Made by a program: the position numbers and the translations under genes. DNA of 37,687 nt from a bacterium (GTDB lineage: Bacteria > Chloroflexota > Dormibacteria > UBA8260 > Bog-877): assembly GCA_021802115.1 (NCBI GenBank), contig JAKABA010000024.1, forward strand, positions 1 to 37,687, in the 5' to 3' direction. This document shows positions 16,280 through 25,370 of this stretch, piece after piece. The notes below the pieces were generated by a model, which saw only the letters and a list, made by a program, of their open reading frames with translations, had not been told where the DNA came from and ran no database searches. The stretch's first letter is position 1, and each line of letters opens with the position of its first letter.

Positions 16280-16975
16280 ATGAGTCCGAAACCCGATTCG
16301 AGTGCCTTTGGGGCGCCGCCACAGGGCGCTTCGACAGGCGTTGGTCGCCACCGTCCCGGATCCGGTTTTGAGCCTCCTGGGCGGCGCCTCGAGCCCGCCC
16401 GGATCGCCGACCTGGGCTTGGTGCCGTCGCTTTCTAGCGAGGTCGCGGACCTGCTCGACGAGTGGGGCTGGGGCACCTCCGCCATAGGTGAGAGGTTGGT
16501 TCACCGCAGTGGCCCCCAGGTGATGGTCGGGCATGCGGTGACGCTCTCGTACCTTCCCGAACGCGATCTCGGGGCGGCTCTGCCGCACGGGCATCTGGCC
16601 CACCATACAGCCGCTGCCCGGGCGCAACCGGGCGATGTCCTGGTCATCTCCAGCGCCGGGATGTTGGACGCCTCGGTCCTGGGGGGCGAGGGGGCGAGCT
16701 CCCTGGCCGCAGCCGGGATGGTCGGCACCGTGGTTGACGGAGCGATGCGGGATCTCGATGAGGTGCGAAGCGCCGGAATCTCAGTGTGGGCCACAGCCGT
16801 AAGCCCCAGGAGTGGAGTCGGCAGGCTCGAGGCGGTGAGCCTGGAGGCTCCGCTCGCTTGCGGTGGGGTTCAGGTCTGGCCGGGAGATCTGGTGGTCGCG
16901 GACCAAGCCGGCATCGTGTTCGTGCCTTCGCTCCTGCTCGACTTGGTGGCATCTCGGATCTTGGGTCCCGGCTGA
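16280..16975 (+). CDS. RraA-like aldolase/decarboxylase family protein
   Basis: A 231-residue protein of the RraA/HMG-aldolase-like family, formerly misnamed demethylmenaquinone methyltransferase. The core motif is GMVGTVVDGAMRDLDEVRSA with the metal-binding Asp, and the conserved late strand is DQAGIVFVP. Members cleave 4-hydroxy-4-methyl-2-oxoglutarate, decarboxylate oxaloacetate, or act as unrelated regulators of RNase E. In this catabolic operon an aldolase or decarboxylase acting on a 2-oxo acid is more likely. About 50 N-terminal residues are low-complexity. The ATG at 16280 lies 2 nt after the M19 stop. Confidence 0.82.
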   Translation: MSPKPDSSAFGAPPQGASTGVGRHRPGSGFEPPGRRLEPARIADLGLVPSLSSEVADLLDEWGWGTSAIGERLVHRSGPQVMVGHAVTLSYLPERDLGAALPHGHLAHHTAAARAQPGDVLVISSAGMLDASVLGGEGASSLAAAGMVGTVVDGAMRDLDEVRSAGISVWATAVSPRSGVGRLEAVSLEAPLACGGVQVWPGDLVVADQAGIVFVPSLLLDLVASRILGPG

Positions 16976-17120
16976 TGGCAGTGCCATCGACCGGCGCTCT
17001 GGACTGGGGCCGCAGGACGACGGCGAGCGTCGTCGATATGGTGGTATGCCAAGCACCAACGGCTGGTGATGGGGGTGGGCGGGAACAGGCGCCAGGTCCA
17101 ATGGTCATGGGGAGGGGAGC

Positions 17121-17810
17121 GTGCTAGATCGCGTGGCGGTGGTGACTGGAACGGCTCATGGGATCGGGATGGCGATCGCCAGCGGGCTGAGAGCGGATGG
17201 GGTCCTGGTCCACGAGCTGGACAAGGACACGGTGGACGTCACCGACTCCGAAGCGGTGGCGCGGTATTTCGCGGCGCTGCCACGGGTGGACATTTTGGTA
17301 AACAACGCCGGTGGCGTCTGCGGGCAGACCTTTTCCCCGATCGAGGAGGTCGGCGACCAGGCCTGGCGAGAGGTGGTGGACGCCAACCTGACTGGTACTT
17401 TTCACTGCACCCGGGCGGTGGTCCCAGGCATGAAGGAGCGCTCATTCGGGCGGATCGTCAACATCTCCTCGGGAGCGGGCCGGAGCGTCAGCCTGACCGG
17501 GATTCAGGCTTACGCAGCGGCTAAGGCGGGCCAGATCGGGTTCACCCGGCAGATGGCCCATGAACTGGGGCGCTTTGGAATCACGGTCAACTGCATCGCC
17601 CCCGGCTTCATCCTCTCCAATCCCACCTCCCAGAAGCAGTGGGATGGCTACGGCCCAGGGGGGCAGGCGGAGGTTCTGTCGGGAATCGCCGTCGGCCATC
17701 TTGGACGCCCCGAGGACATCTCCCATGGGGTGCGCTTCTTCTGTTCGGAAATGTCCTCCTGGATCACCGGCCAAACCCTTTCCATCGATGGCGGCAGTGC
17801 TCTCTTTTGA
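17121..17810 (+). CDS. Short-chain dehydrogenase/reductase
   Basis: A 229-residue classical SDR. It has the NAD(P)-binding TGTAHGIG (9-16), NNAG (61-64), catalytic Ser near 117 in NISSG, Tyr131 and Lys135 in YAAAK, and the C-terminal WITGQTLSIDGG. The early Asp-containing strand (HELDKDTVDV) is shortened compared with typical SDRs. The GTG at 17121 has GGGGAG just upstream. It lies 145 nt after the RraA-like gene, the largest gap in the operon, so an internal promoter is possible. Its 3' end overlaps the M20 gene by 23 nt. It probably oxidises a hydroxy intermediate; the substrate is unknown. Confidence 0.9.
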   Translation: MLDRVAVVTGTAHGIGMAIASGLRADGVLVHELDKDTVDVTDSEAVARYFAALPRVDILVNNAGGVCGQTFSPIEEVGDQAWREVVDANLTGTFHCTRAVVPGMKERSFGRIVNISSGAGRSVSLTGIQAYAAAKAGQIGFTRQMAHELGRFGITVNCIAPGFILSNPTSQKQWDGYGPGGQAEVLSGIAVGHLGRPEDISHGVRFFCSEMSSWITGQTLSIDGGSALF

Positions 17811-19143
17811 CGCCGACGACGAGGCCTACCTGGCTGAACTCGCTCAATACGTGGCTTTCCCGAGCGTGAGCCGCGATGCCGATCCCGCCATCATGCGCGC
17901 CACGGCGGACTGGGCCTCCCAGCAGCTGGCCCTCGCTCACGGTCGGGTCGAGCACACCGCGGGCCATCCGGTGGTGAGGGGGGAGTGGGCCGGCGAGGCG
18001 GATGCTCCGACCGTCCTGATTTATGGACATTACGACGTCCAGCCGACCGGCAGCCTGGAGGAGTGGCAGTCGCCCCCCTTCGAACTGACCATAACGGAGG
18101 ACGTGGTGCGGGGGCGCGGAGTCTCTGACGACAAGGGCCCGGTGTACATGGTCATGAAGGTGGTCCAGGCTTTTTTGACCCAGGAGGGGAGGCTGCCCCT
18201 TAACGTCAAGTTTCTTATCGAGGGCGAGGAGGAGATTGGCAGTCCCAATCTACCGGCCTTCGTCGCGGAACACGCCAAGGAGTTACAGGCGGACCTGGTC
18301 GTCTCCGCGGACGGCGCCATCTGGCGTCCCACCGAGCCCTCAATCTCGCTTGGCTCCAAGGGACTCGTCAGCCTGACAGTCGAGGTGTCAGGGGCCGCCA
18401 TGGACCTGCATTCGGGGCGTTACGGGGGCACGGTCGCCAATCCCGCCAGTGCCTTGGCGGTAATTCTGGCCGGCCTGCACCAGGCGGACGGGTCCGTGGC
18501 GGTGCCCGGCTTCTACCAGGGGATCCCGGGGCTCTCCCCCGATCGCCGCGTCGAGATTGCCGCAGTCCCGTTCGACGACCTTGAATACGCCCGCCAAATC
18601 GGGGTGCCCGAGACCTACGGAGAGGCCCGCTATAGCACCCTGGAGCGTCTCTGGGAGAGGCCGACCCTGGAGGTCAATGGGCTGGAGGCAGGCGGCAAGT
18701 ACACGGTCATTCCGCACCTCGCTCGCGCTCACATCTCCTGTCGTCTGGTCCCCGGCCAGGACCCCGGGGCCGTCCTTCAGATGGTAACCGAGCGAATCAT
18801 GGCGCTGGCCCAACCGGGGGTCAGGGTAACGGTCCAGCCCGACCCGGGGTTGGTTCCCGCCTACATCCTGCCGGCCGAAAACCCCGGGGTCGTAGCCGCC
18901 CGGCGCGCGCTGGAGGCGGTGTATCCCAACCAGACTGTCCTTTTCGCCAAGATCGGGGGCAGCGTTCCGGCCACGGCCCTCTTCGAGAGGGTGCTTGGAC
19001 TGAAGACACTCTTCTTCTCGTTCTCCACCGCCGACGAGAACCTGCACGCGCCCAACGAGTTCCTGCGCCTGCATCGCCTCAGGGAGGGCATGCGCGCCTG
19101 GGAGGTGCTGCTGCGGGAACTGGCCTCCAGGCTGCGGTCATGA
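17788..19143 (+). CDS. M20-family metallopeptidase (dipeptidase-like)
   Basis: A 451-residue co-catalytic zinc peptidase of the M20/ArgE/DapE/carnosinase group. Motifs in order: YGHYDVQPTG (zinc His and Asp), RGVSDDKGP (bridging Asp), EGEEEIGSPN (catalytic Glu and zinc Glu), a lid-type dimerisation domain containing DLHSGRYGG, and the C-terminal His in ENLHAPNEF. This is the dipeptidase branch with YGHYDVQP. The ATG at 17788 lies within the last codons of the SDR gene; a GTG at 17797 is also possible. It cleaves a dipeptide or N-acyl amino acid, in keeping with the other hydrolases of the operon. Confidence 0.92.
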   Translation: MAAVLSFDADDEAYLAELAQYVAFPSVSRDADPAIMRATADWASQQLALAHGRVEHTAGHPVVRGEWAGEADAPTVLIYGHYDVQPTGSLEEWQSPPFELTITEDVVRGRGVSDDKGPVYMVMKVVQAFLTQEGRLPLNVKFLIEGEEEIGSPNLPAFVAEHAKELQADLVVSADGAIWRPTEPSISLGSKGLVSLTVEVSGAAMDLHSGRYGGTVANPASALAVILAGLHQADGSVAVPGFYQGIPGLSPDRRVEIAAVPFDDLEYARQIGVPETYGEARYSTLERLWERPTLEVNGLEAGGKYTVIPHLARAHISCRLVPGQDPGAVLQMVTERIMALAQPGVRVTVQPDPGLVPAYILPAENPGVVAARRALEAVYPNQTVLFAKIGGSVPATALFERVLGLKTLFFSFSTADENLHAPNEFLRLHRLREGMRAWEVLLRELASRLRS

Positions 19144-19201
19144 TGACGCGCCGTGCGCCGCTGGGAGACCGCGCCACCGCTGTGACGCGGGGGTGTTGCG
19201 G

Positions 19202-20905
19202 GTGAGCAGCGCCTCGGCCAGCCTGGAGCGGCTTAACCAAGAGTTCTTCGACTGCATGCACTCGATAGATCCGCTGAGCGCCACCATGCTGGGGGTGGCT
19301 GGCTATGACGCCGCCCTGCCCGACCCGAGCCAGGAGGCGGCCGACCGGGATGGCGCCAGGGTGGCCCGCATCGAGGCGGAGCTGAGCCAGATCAACCGCC
19401 GGGAACTGGCTCCTGAGGAAGCCATCAATCATGCGGTGATGGCGCAGCTGGCCTGGGCGTTACGCTCCAACCTTGAGGACGGGCTGTGGGCTGTGGATGC
19501 CTCCGCCGCCAGCTATGTCTCACCTCAGTCGATGGCGTTTCAAGCGATCCCCACGGCGCCCCTGGACAGTTGTCTGGCCGTGGCCGCCTACCTCGATCGG
19601 CTCTCAGGTCTCGGGGAGTACTTCGACCGTATCAGCGATCGCTACCGACTGAGCCTGGAGCAGAACCGGCGGTCGGCGGCAATCGGGATCAGACAGGCCA
19701 TCGCTCAGCTGGACGGCCACCTGGGGCGAGCCGTCGAGTTGGACGTGCTGCTCAAGCCTCTGCTGCAGGCCGAGGTGGCCACAGACGCCGATCGCGACCG
19801 GGCCCGAGGTCTGATCGCGGCTCGGGTCCGCCCTGCGATGAGTCGCCTTCGGCAATGTCTTGAGGATGAGCTCCTGCCCGGGGCCAGGTCAGACTCGAAG
19901 GTGGGGCTCAGCTTTGTTCCAGGAGGTGATGAGGCATACGACCGCGCCGTGCGCCGCCATACCACCACGGCGTTGACTCCCGAGGAGATTCACCAGATTG
20001 GCCTGGATACCCTGGCGGGCCTCGAGGAGGAATGGTTGGAGGTCGGCGCGCGGGTCGTCGGCCCGATCTCCTTTGCTGACCTGCGAGACCGGCTGCGCTC
20101 AGACCCGGGGCTCAGGTTCAACACCGAGGGTGAGATAGTCCAGGTCGTGACCGGCGCCCTGGAGAGGGCCGAGGCAGCGCGGGATCGATTCTTCCCTCAC
20201 TTCGAAATCGCCCGCTGCGTGGTTGAGGAGATCGATCCGGTGGAGGCGGGCAACGCGGCGCTCGCCTACTACCGAGGCCCCTCGGAGGGCGGTCGGCGCC
20301 CGGGCGCCTTTTGCGTGCTCACGGCCAATCCCAAGAGCCGCTACGTCTACGAGTACGAGGCACTCTCGTTCCATGAGAGCACGCCCGGCCACCATCTCCA
20401 GATCGCGTCGGCTCAAACCCTAACCCACATTCCTCTTTACCGACGCCACCTGGATGCAGAGGTTTGCGCCTATGTCGAGGGCTGGGGGTTGTACTGCGAG
20501 CGGCTCGCCGACGAGATGGGGCTGTACAGCTCCGACCTGCAGCGCCTGGGGATGCTCTCGTTTGACGCTCTGCGGGCCTGCCGTCTGGTGGTGGACACAG
20601 GGATGCATCGGCTGGGGTGGTCGCGCCAGAAAGCGGTGGACTTCATGTGGCAGAACACGGCGACCACGATGGCCAATGTCAACAACGAGGTCGACCGGTA
20701 CATTGCCTGGCCGGGTCAGGCGCTTGCCTACATGGTTGGCCGGCGGGAGATCCGCCGGCTCCGAGCAGCCGCGGAACTTGATCTCGGGGCGCACTTCGAC
20801 TTGCGCGGGTTTCACGGGGCCGTGCTCAGCGAAGGCGCACTTCCCCTGCCGGTGCTGGGTCAGGTGGTGCAGCGGTGGCAGCTGGGCCAGACAGGAGCGA
20901 GCTGA
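19202..20905 (+). CDS. DUF885-family putative metallohydrolase
   Basis: A 567-residue protein of the DUF885 family, which is mostly helical and thought to be a zinc-dependent hydrolase related to M32-like peptidases. The key motif is FHESTPGHHLQ with His391, Glu392 and His397, followed by the family's AYVEGWGLYCERLADEMG helix, which should carry the third ligand Glu, and later by a conserved Asn/Tyr-containing region (NEVDRYIAWPGQALAYMVGR). Characterised examples are few, so biochemical activity is inferred from the motif. GTG at 19202 is preferred; GTG 19193 and TTG 19196 are in frame. It lies 58 nt after the M20 gene. Confidence 0.85.
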   Translation: MSSASASLERLNQEFFDCMHSIDPLSATMLGVAGYDAALPDPSQEAADRDGARVARIEAELSQINRRELAPEEAINHAVMAQLAWALRSNLEDGLWAVDASAASYVSPQSMAFQAIPTAPLDSCLAVAAYLDRLSGLGEYFDRISDRYRLSLEQNRRSAAIGIRQAIAQLDGHLGRAVELDVLLKPLLQAEVATDADRDRARGLIAARVRPAMSRLRQCLEDELLPGARSDSKVGLSFVPGGDEAYDRAVRRHTTTALTPEEIHQIGLDTLAGLEEEWLEVGARVVGPISFADLRDRLRSDPGLRFNTEGEIVQVVTGALERAEAARDRFFPHFEIARCVVEEIDPVEAGNAALAYYRGPSEGGRRPGAFCVLTANPKSRYVYEYEALSFHESTPGHHLQIASAQTLTHIPLYRRHLDAEVCAYVEGWGLYCERLADEMGLYSSDLQRLGMLSFDALRACRLVVDTGMHRLGWSRQKAVDFMWQNTATTMANVNNEVDRYIAWPGQALAYMVGRREIRRLRAAAELDLGAHFDLRGFHGAVLSEGALPLPVLGQVVQRWQLGQTGAS

Positions 20906-20930
20906 CAGGCGTCGGCATTGGAGGAAAGAA

Positions 20931-21902
20931 TTGTCCAGAGTATCGTTCGCTAATCTGAGCCCAGCCCCAGGAGAGCTCCGTCGTGGCTGGGTGCGTATCC
21001 CCGGAATTGAGCCCGCCTGGGAGATCCCGGCCGTGGTGATCCGGGGTCGCGAGCCGGGGCCCACCCTGGCTGTGACCAGCGGAATGCACGCTGCCGAGTA
21101 TGTGCCCATCGAGGCAGTGACGCGGCTCACCCGCTGGCTCGAACCGAGCCGCCTCAGGGGCACCCTGGTCGCCGTTTTGCTGGTCAACTCGCCGGGGTTT
21201 TACGAACGTTCCATCTACGTGAACCCGAGGGATGGGCGCAACCTAAACCGCTCCTTCCCGGGCGATCCGGGTGGTGCACCGGCCGAGCGGGTGGCCGCCT
21301 TCCTGCTGGAAAACCTCATAACAGGAGCCGACGCCTACGTTGATGCCCACTGTGGGGACCTGATTGAGGCGCTGAGTCCGTTCACCCTGTGGACCAAGGC
21401 CGGCGACGGGGAGGTTGCCAGGATCTCGCAGGAGATGTCCGTGGTGTACGGGTTTGAGCACAGCCTGGGGGTGGAGCCGGACTCGGTACCCGGCGCTGCC
21501 TACGCCGCCGCAGCGCTCCGGGGAGTCCCGGGCATCATCGCCGAGATCGGCCAGCAAGGCATCTGTGATGAGCCTTCCGTGTCGAGGCACCTCCGCGGCC
21601 TCCAGAACGTGCTCTCGAAGATGGGCATGATCGACCCGGTCGGCCCAGCTCTTCCGGCGCCTGAGGCGATGGACCAGATGGTTTGGATGCGCACCGATAT
21701 CTCGGCCACTTACCACCCCACGGTCAGCGTGGGAGATCTCGTGGTACGGGGTCAGATGGTGGGGGAGCTGCGCGACATATTCGGCGAGCGGCTGGTCTCA
21801 CTTGAAGCCACAGCGTCTGGGGTCGTGGTCTTCCTGGTGACCTCGCTCGCGGTCAAGGTGGGAGACCCTCTGATGGGGATCGGGGTGCCTACTTCCACCT
21901 GA
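20931..21902 (+). CDS. AstE/AspA-like deacylase (M14 family)
   Basis: A 323-residue zinc hydrolase of the succinylglutamate desuccinylase/aspartoacylase family, which removes an acyl group from an N-acyl amino acid. The zinc ligands His53 and Glu56 (GMHAAEY) and His140 (VDAHCGD), the substrate-binding DGRNLNRSFPG (101-111) and the catalytic Glu205 (AEIGQQG) are all present. The C-terminal beta-rich part (SVGDLVVRGQMVGELRDIFG) resembles the lipoyl-like domain of this subgroup. The start is TTG at 20931 with GGAGG 6 nt upstream. It is the last gene of the operon. Acyl and amino-acid specificity are not readable. Confidence 0.9.
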   Translation: MSRVSFANLSPAPGELRRGWVRIPGIEPAWEIPAVVIRGREPGPTLAVTSGMHAAEYVPIEAVTRLTRWLEPSRLRGTLVAVLLVNSPGFYERSIYVNPRDGRNLNRSFPGDPGGAPAERVAAFLLENLITGADAYVDAHCGDLIEALSPFTLWTKAGDGEVARISQEMSVVYGFEHSLGVEPDSVPGAAYAAAALRGVPGIIAEIGQQGICDEPSVSRHLRGLQNVLSKMGMIDPVGPALPAPEAMDQMVWMRTDISATYHPTVSVGDLVVRGQMVGELRDIFGERLVSLEATASGVVVFLVTSLAVKVGDPLMGIGVPTST

Positions 21903-21943
21903 TCACAGCCAGTTGAGGTGGTCAAGCCCTCTCCCAGGCAGAT

Positions 21944-22621
21944 GTGGCCTGGCCCGAAGACAACTGGCGCGCCAGGCCTCGGCCCGGTAGACCAAGCAAG
22001 CTCCGTCTTAAGCCGGGTGCCCTGTCCTTGTCCGCGGTCGCTCGGGCGCCGCTTCCCATCGCGCTCTTCGAACTTGGCAACGTGGCCACCACGCTGCTGA
22101 TCCTGCGCGCCACCGAGCTGCTCCACAACGGAGCCACCACCCTGGCCTTCGCCACCTTCCTGGCGATTCTTCTGTACAGCGGCCACAACGCCTTCGGCGC
22201 CGTGGTGGCACTTCTGGGTGGCCACTGGCTGGACCGCTCCAACGCGCGGGTGGTGTTTGCCGCCGGGGCCGGACTCTACCTCATCGCCTACGTCGGCTTT
22301 TCCCTCAACCTGCACTCCCCCGCCGCGCTGCTGGTCGCCTTCGCCCTCGCCGGCAGCGGGATCGGGCTGGCCGAGACCGCCGAGTCGACGCTCTTCGCCC
22401 GCTTGCTGCCGGACCACCTCCGCGGCAGCGGCTACGGGGTGCTGGGGGCGACCCAGGCGGTGGGCGACCTGACCTCATCGGCGGTGGTCGGGATCCTCTA
22501 CGCCCTGGCTTCTCCGACCATCGGATTCGCCTACGCGGCCCGCTGGGCGGGGCTCTCCCTGGTGGCAGCTCTGCCGTCCGGGCCGATCAAGCGATCGGTT
22601 CCCGCCCCACCTGCCAGCTGA
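21944..22621 (+). pseudogene. Truncated MFS transporter copy (C-terminal half)
   Basis: A 225-residue open frame equivalent to the second half (about six helices) of the MFS protein at 8107. From KLRLKPGAL onward it aligns without gaps to KLGLELGAL of the full copy. The first 220-odd residues and six helices are missing and replaced by unrelated sequence. The core is identical to the full copy at DNA level; both flanks are clearly diverged. The stop is its own. It may be translated, but half an MFS barrel is unlikely to transport alone. It lies 41 nt after the AstE/AspA-like gene. Confidence 0.8.
22055..22540 (+). repeat. Direct repeat copy 2 (MFS C-terminal half)
   Basis: This 486-bp segment appears identical to 8824-9309 at a constant offset of 13,231 bp. 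The flanks remain homologous but diverge: about 65-70 percent identity on the 5' side over about 46 bp and about 84 percent on the 3' side over about 75 bp, counted by eye. Confidence 0.9.
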
Positions 22622-22815
22622 GCCACTGGGTTCAAGCCGCCTCTGCTACAGTCGCTGAGGCGATGGGGCCCGCCCCCGCCGGAGCGGTCCGGCTGATGGC
22701 TTCTACTGGGACAGACAGCGCACCCAGAGGTAGCCATGCAGCCAGCCAGCATCCTCCGTCATCGGGTCGGGCTCGGGGCCGCGAATGCTCACTGCTCCTG
22801 CGGGAGCCAGTTCTG

Positions 22816-24552
22816 ATGGAGGCAGGCGTGGGGAGCGCCCTGCGCGAGTGGCAGCAGCGGCGGGACGGCATGGTCCTGGCCCTTCGCCGCCTGGGGGCCT
22901 TCATAGAGGATCGCGGCGACCAGTCGGTCGCGGCTTTCATCTTGGCGGCGGCGGAGCGTCTGGCGCAGGGACGACTCACCCTGGCGGTGCTGGGCGAGTT
23001 CAAGCGAGGCAAGAGCACCCTGATCAACTCACTGCTGGAGGCGCCCGTGCTCCCGGTCGGAGTAATCCCCATGACCTCGATCCCGCTTCGGCTGGAGTAC
23101 GGGGAGGAGGCGCTCGCCGTGGTCGAGCTGGAGGAGGGCGGGGGGCTCTCGATCGATCTCGGAGAGCTGGCGGCCTATGGCACTGAAACCGGCAATCCGC
23201 GCAACCTGAAGCGGGTGCGTGGCATCTCCATCCATCATCCGGCCGCAATTCTTCGGCGGGGAGTCATCCTGGTCGACACCCCCGGCATCGGATCCGTCCA
23301 CGCGCACAACACGCAGGTGGCGTACGAACAGCTCCGGGACGCCGACGCGGCGATTTTCGTGCTCTCGGTCGACAGCCCGGCGAGCCTGGCCGAAGTCGAG
23401 TTCCTGGGGGCGGCTCGGGACCACGTCGGCCGGATCTTCTTCGTGCTCAACAAGGCGGACCTGCTCACCTCAGAGGAGCTCGCGCAGTCGGCGGACTTCG
23501 TGCGCGGGGTGCTGGCCGAGGCCGGTGGCACCAGTGGGGTCCGCCTGTTTCCCATGTCCGCTCGCCGCCGCGACCAGGGCTTCGCCAGCTTTATGGCCGC
23601 CTTGGAGCACTTTCTGGTCGAGGAGAGGGGTGAGTTCCTGCTGGCCAGGGCACGGGCGGTCCTCGACCTGGGAGCGGCGTCGGCCCGTAACGAGGTCAAC
23701 CTGGAGCGGGCCGCCCTCTCTCTCACCAGCGAAGAGGCGGCGCGCCGGGTGGTGATGCTGGGCGAGCGACTAGCCGAGATCCGTCGGCGCGGGCTCGAGG
23801 CGGAGGAGGTCCTGGCGGGCGATCTGAGGCGCTTGGTGGCCTCGGTGGTCGACCCATCGATCGGGCGCTTCCGCCAGGTCGGGGGCGAACGCGTGGCCAG
23901 CCGGGTCGAGGCGGAGCTGGCCAGCCCCGCGCCCGACCGTGCTCGTCGGCTGGAGCAAGCCCTCTCGGAGACCGTGAGGGAGCTGGTCGCGGCATGGCTG
24001 GCGGCGTTGGAACGCGAGCTGGAGGACGCCCTCTCCGAGGTGGCCGTCCGGCACAGCCAGCGCACCAATCAGCTGATCTCAACCGCGGTGCAGGCGGTGT
24101 CGGAGGTGCTTCAGGTTGATCTTTTCGAGCTGACTCTGGCGGCCGCCCTGGCGCCGCCCAGCCAGCGCATCGTGCTGGTCGACGACCAGGTCCTGGCCCT
24201 GGAGCTGGTGTCATCCGCACTGAAGCGCCTGGTGCCTGGGCGTCTCGGAGTGGATCTCGCGCGCCGTGACGCCCTCCGGCGCGGTGAGGAGCTGGTCGAC
24301 CGCCATTGCGGCCGGGTACGCCACGACGTCACAGAGAGGCTGAGAGCTCGGGAGGCGACCTGGCGGGAAGAGCTCCGGCAGGGCCTGGAGAGCCTTGAGA
24401 GGAGTGTTCAGCGAGCCACCGAGATAGCGGCCAAGGCTCAGTCCGAGGGTGTCTCCGTGGTGGCGTCCCAGCTGCACGACCTGGACCAGCGGAGTCAGCG
24501 CCTCGAAGCGCTCCTGGCCGGACTCGGAAGCGAAGCAGAGGAACCGGACTGA
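22816..24552 (+). CDS. Dynamin-family GTPase
   Basis: A 578-residue bacterial dynamin-like protein. GTPase motifs: P-loop GEFKRGKS (60-67), a switch I Thr in PMTSIPLRLEYG, G3 DTPGIGS (Asp154) and G4 NKAD (212-215). The rest is a long helical region rich in Arg, Glu and Leu with repeated LERAL/LEQAL patterns, as expected for the dynamin stalk. A moderately hydrophobic segment (LFELTLAAALAPP) could be the membrane paddle. Such proteins remodel or protect membranes, and some confer stress or phage tolerance. There is no second dynamin gene beside it, although many bacterial dynamins come in pairs. The ATG at 22816 has GGGAG 9 nt upstream. It is a single gene followed by a long gene-poor stretch. 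Confidence 0.85.
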   Translation: MEAGVGSALREWQQRRDGMVLALRRLGAFIEDRGDQSVAAFILAAAERLAQGRLTLAVLGEFKRGKSTLINSLLEAPVLPVGVIPMTSIPLRLEYGEEALAVVELEEGGGLSIDLGELAAYGTETGNPRNLKRVRGISIHHPAAILRRGVILVDTPGIGSVHAHNTQVAYEQLRDADAAIFVLSVDSPASLAEVEFLGAARDHVGRIFFVLNKADLLTSEELAQSADFVRGVLAEAGGTSGVRLFPMSARRRDQGFASFMAALEHFLVEERGEFLLARARAVLDLGAASARNEVNLERAALSLTSEEAARRVVMLGERLAEIRRRGLEAEEVLAGDLRRLVASVVDPSIGRFRQVGGERVASRVEAELASPAPDRARRLEQALSETVRELVAAWLAALERELEDALSEVAVRHSQRTNQLISTAVQAVSEVLQVDLFELTLAAALAPPSQRIVLVDDQVLALELVSSALKRLVPGRLGVDLARRDALRRGEELVDRHCGRVRHDVTERLRAREATWREELRQGLESLERSVQRATEIAAKAQSEGVSVVASQLHDLDQRSQRLEALLAGLGSEAEEPD

Positions 24553-25370
24553 AGTGATCCGGCGAGGGTCCGGGGCTTCCACCTTGCAGGGGCCGCGGCT
24601 TCCTGGGCGCCCAGCACTCAGGGCACGTCACCGGTGGCCATTCCCCAGCCTGGCGCCATCTGCGCCGAGCCTTCCCCATCTGCCCCGGCCGATCTTCCTG
24701 GGTGGGTCCCGCACCAGGTGCTGCCGGTTCTTCAGCCCCTGCGGCCTGGCCGCCAGCCGCCGGGGCTTCTTCGCAGGGGCGACCCCGCCCCTGAACGACC
24801 TCGTGGGCCACGCCGGTCGCCGGTTCGATGGCGCCGCCCCAGCGCCCCTCGCTCGCTGCGCCCAAAGGAGCCGCAAGCCCTGTCAGTCTTGCCGCCGATG
24901 GAGCCGGTGAGCGCATCTAGTCCCCGATCCGGAGGCGGGCGGAGACCGGAGTCGGGACCCGCCACCGCAGTCGACCAGGCCCGGGAACAAAGTGAGGAGA
25001 CCGGCGGCTCAGGGGCCACTATGGCGATTGTCGGTCGCGACAGCCAGCCCGAGGGCTCCGTCTCAGCGCTTGGTGGCGATCACCTTCCCTGAGCAGGAGA
25101 TTGCCAGGGCTGGGTCCCTCTCATCCCCTCCCTCCAAGCTCGCTTCGGGCGGTTGGCCTCGGCACTTTCGGAACAGCTGCCATTGTGTCCGCCCGCTGCG
25201 GAAGTGGAGAGAGCGACTGGCGTCGCCTCGGTCCGGCCGTCGCACTCCGCCCAAGGGCCGTGCCGGGGGTTGGGCTGGTCGCGGCAACGACCATCGCCGG
25301 TGAGTGTCCCGGCCACGGTACCTCCGCCCACGGCGGCGCCCAATGGGTCGTCGGCAACGTGGAACTGCAG
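24553..25370. other. Gene-poor stretch between convergent genes
   Basis: These 818 nt lie between the 3' ends of the dynamin and Lgt-like genes. Several open frames cross it on both strands, but they have the Pro/Arg/Gly-rich composition of random high-GC frames and no recognisable domain. I see no clear terminator, tRNA or repeat. Confidence 0.4.

Noticed and set aside
24590..24685. Minus-strand sequence RRRWRQAGEWPPVTCPECWAP resembling ribosomal protein L32
   Set aside because: Only a short Arg-rich stretch and one CxxC agree; the second CxxC and the rest of L32 are missing, so chance similarity is likely.
24553..25370. Possible structured RNA or riboswitch in the gene-poor stretch
   Set aside because: I compared visible motifs with TPP, RNase P and other common RNAs and found no conserved core. 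The region also lies between two 3' ends, where a riboswitch is not expected.
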